DNA of 21,950 nt from Clostridiales bacterium. GTDB taxonomy: Bacteria > Bacillota > Clostridia > Christensenellales > Aristaeellaceae. Positions within the stretch are counted from its first letter, which is position 1. Each line of letters opens with the position of its first letter. Below the pieces are notes generated by a model. It was not told where the DNA came from. It did not search any database and saw nothing but the letters and a program-made list of their open reading frames with translations. The translations under genes were made by a program, and so were the position numbers. The DNA lies in the NCBI GenBank assembly GCA_019420065.1, contig JAHZHX010000035.1, positions 1 through 21,950 on the forward strand, read 5' to 3'. Positions 21,899 to 21,950 of this stretch are shown here, piece after piece.

Positions 21899-21950
21899 AG
21901 GGGCATGGTGTAATGGTAACACGTGGGTCTCCAAAACCTTTGTTGAGGGT
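21899..21950 (+). tRNA. tRNA-Trp (anticodon CCA), cut by the window end
   Basis: The first 52 bases of a tRNA are present. They include acceptor strand AGGGGCA, D-stem GTGT/ACAC around AATGGTA, anticodon loop CTCCAAA with anticodon CCA, a four-base variable loop, T-stem strand GAGGG, and T54 as the last base. The anticodon stem has a T-T mismatch at its base (27-43) and a G-T pair next to it. The 3' third lies outside the window. Confidence 0.93.

Noticed and set aside
1..21950. CRISPR array, insertion sequence, prophage or toxin-antitoxin pair
   Set aside because: No regularly spaced repeats, terminal inverted repeats, transposase or integrase motifs, or paired small toxin-like frames were found on either strand.

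Overview
The window looks like a chromosomal segment of a spore-forming, low-GC-phylum but fairly GC-rich Firmicute of class Clostridia. A SpoVM-like peptide gene, strong AGGAGG ribosome binding sites, consensus sigma-A promoters, GTG/TTG starts and a class II galT all fit this; genus or species cannot be told from the sequence. It is almost entirely housekeeping and transport genes. I see no insertion sequence, phage gene, CRISPR array or defence island.

Layout. (1) 240-5957, all plus strand: a DUF421/DUF4363 membrane pair, pgsA, metG, tatD, a 64-residue membrane protein, a 27-codon spoVM that is easy to miss, and a TIM-barrel sugar isomerase/epimerase-like gene, closed by a strong terminator. 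(2) 6187-8343, minus strand: pduL (phosphate acyltransferase) and an M18 aminopeptidase, each with its own recognisable promoter. (3) 8359-12741, plus strand: a lipid kinase, an LtaS-like phosphoglycerol transferase with an extra C-terminal TIG/IPT-like domain, a CaCA-family cation exchanger and a SnoaL-like protein, then a terminator. (4) 13057-14556: a stand-alone class II galT behind an approximately 350-base non-coding leader. (5) A minus-strand MATE exporter that converges with galT on a shared symmetric hairpin. (6) Divergent from it, a cation diffusion facilitator with a manganese-type N/D + D/D site, translationally overlapped by an LCP-family cell-wall ligase. (7) A polar amino acid ABC transporter (binding protein, hairpin, permease, ATPase) under a near-consensus promoter, with an acyltransferase-3 membrane protein coupled to its end. 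(8) A perfect-consensus promoter driving tRNA-Trp(CCA), which the window edge cuts at about position T54.

How genes work together. The lipid kinase plus LtaS-like pair would form a diacylglycerol recycling unit: the transferase releases diacylglycerol from phosphatidylglycerol, and the kinase returns it to phosphatidic acid. pgsA, in another operon, supplies the phosphatidylglycerol branch. The LCP protein and the acyltransferase add further envelope functions. The part with the least prior description is the small-gene cluster orf64-spoVM, which is preceded by a sequence resembling a mother-cell (sigma-E/sigma-K type) sporulation promoter overlapping the tatD stop codon. All functional statements rest on motif recognition by eye; no database search was run.
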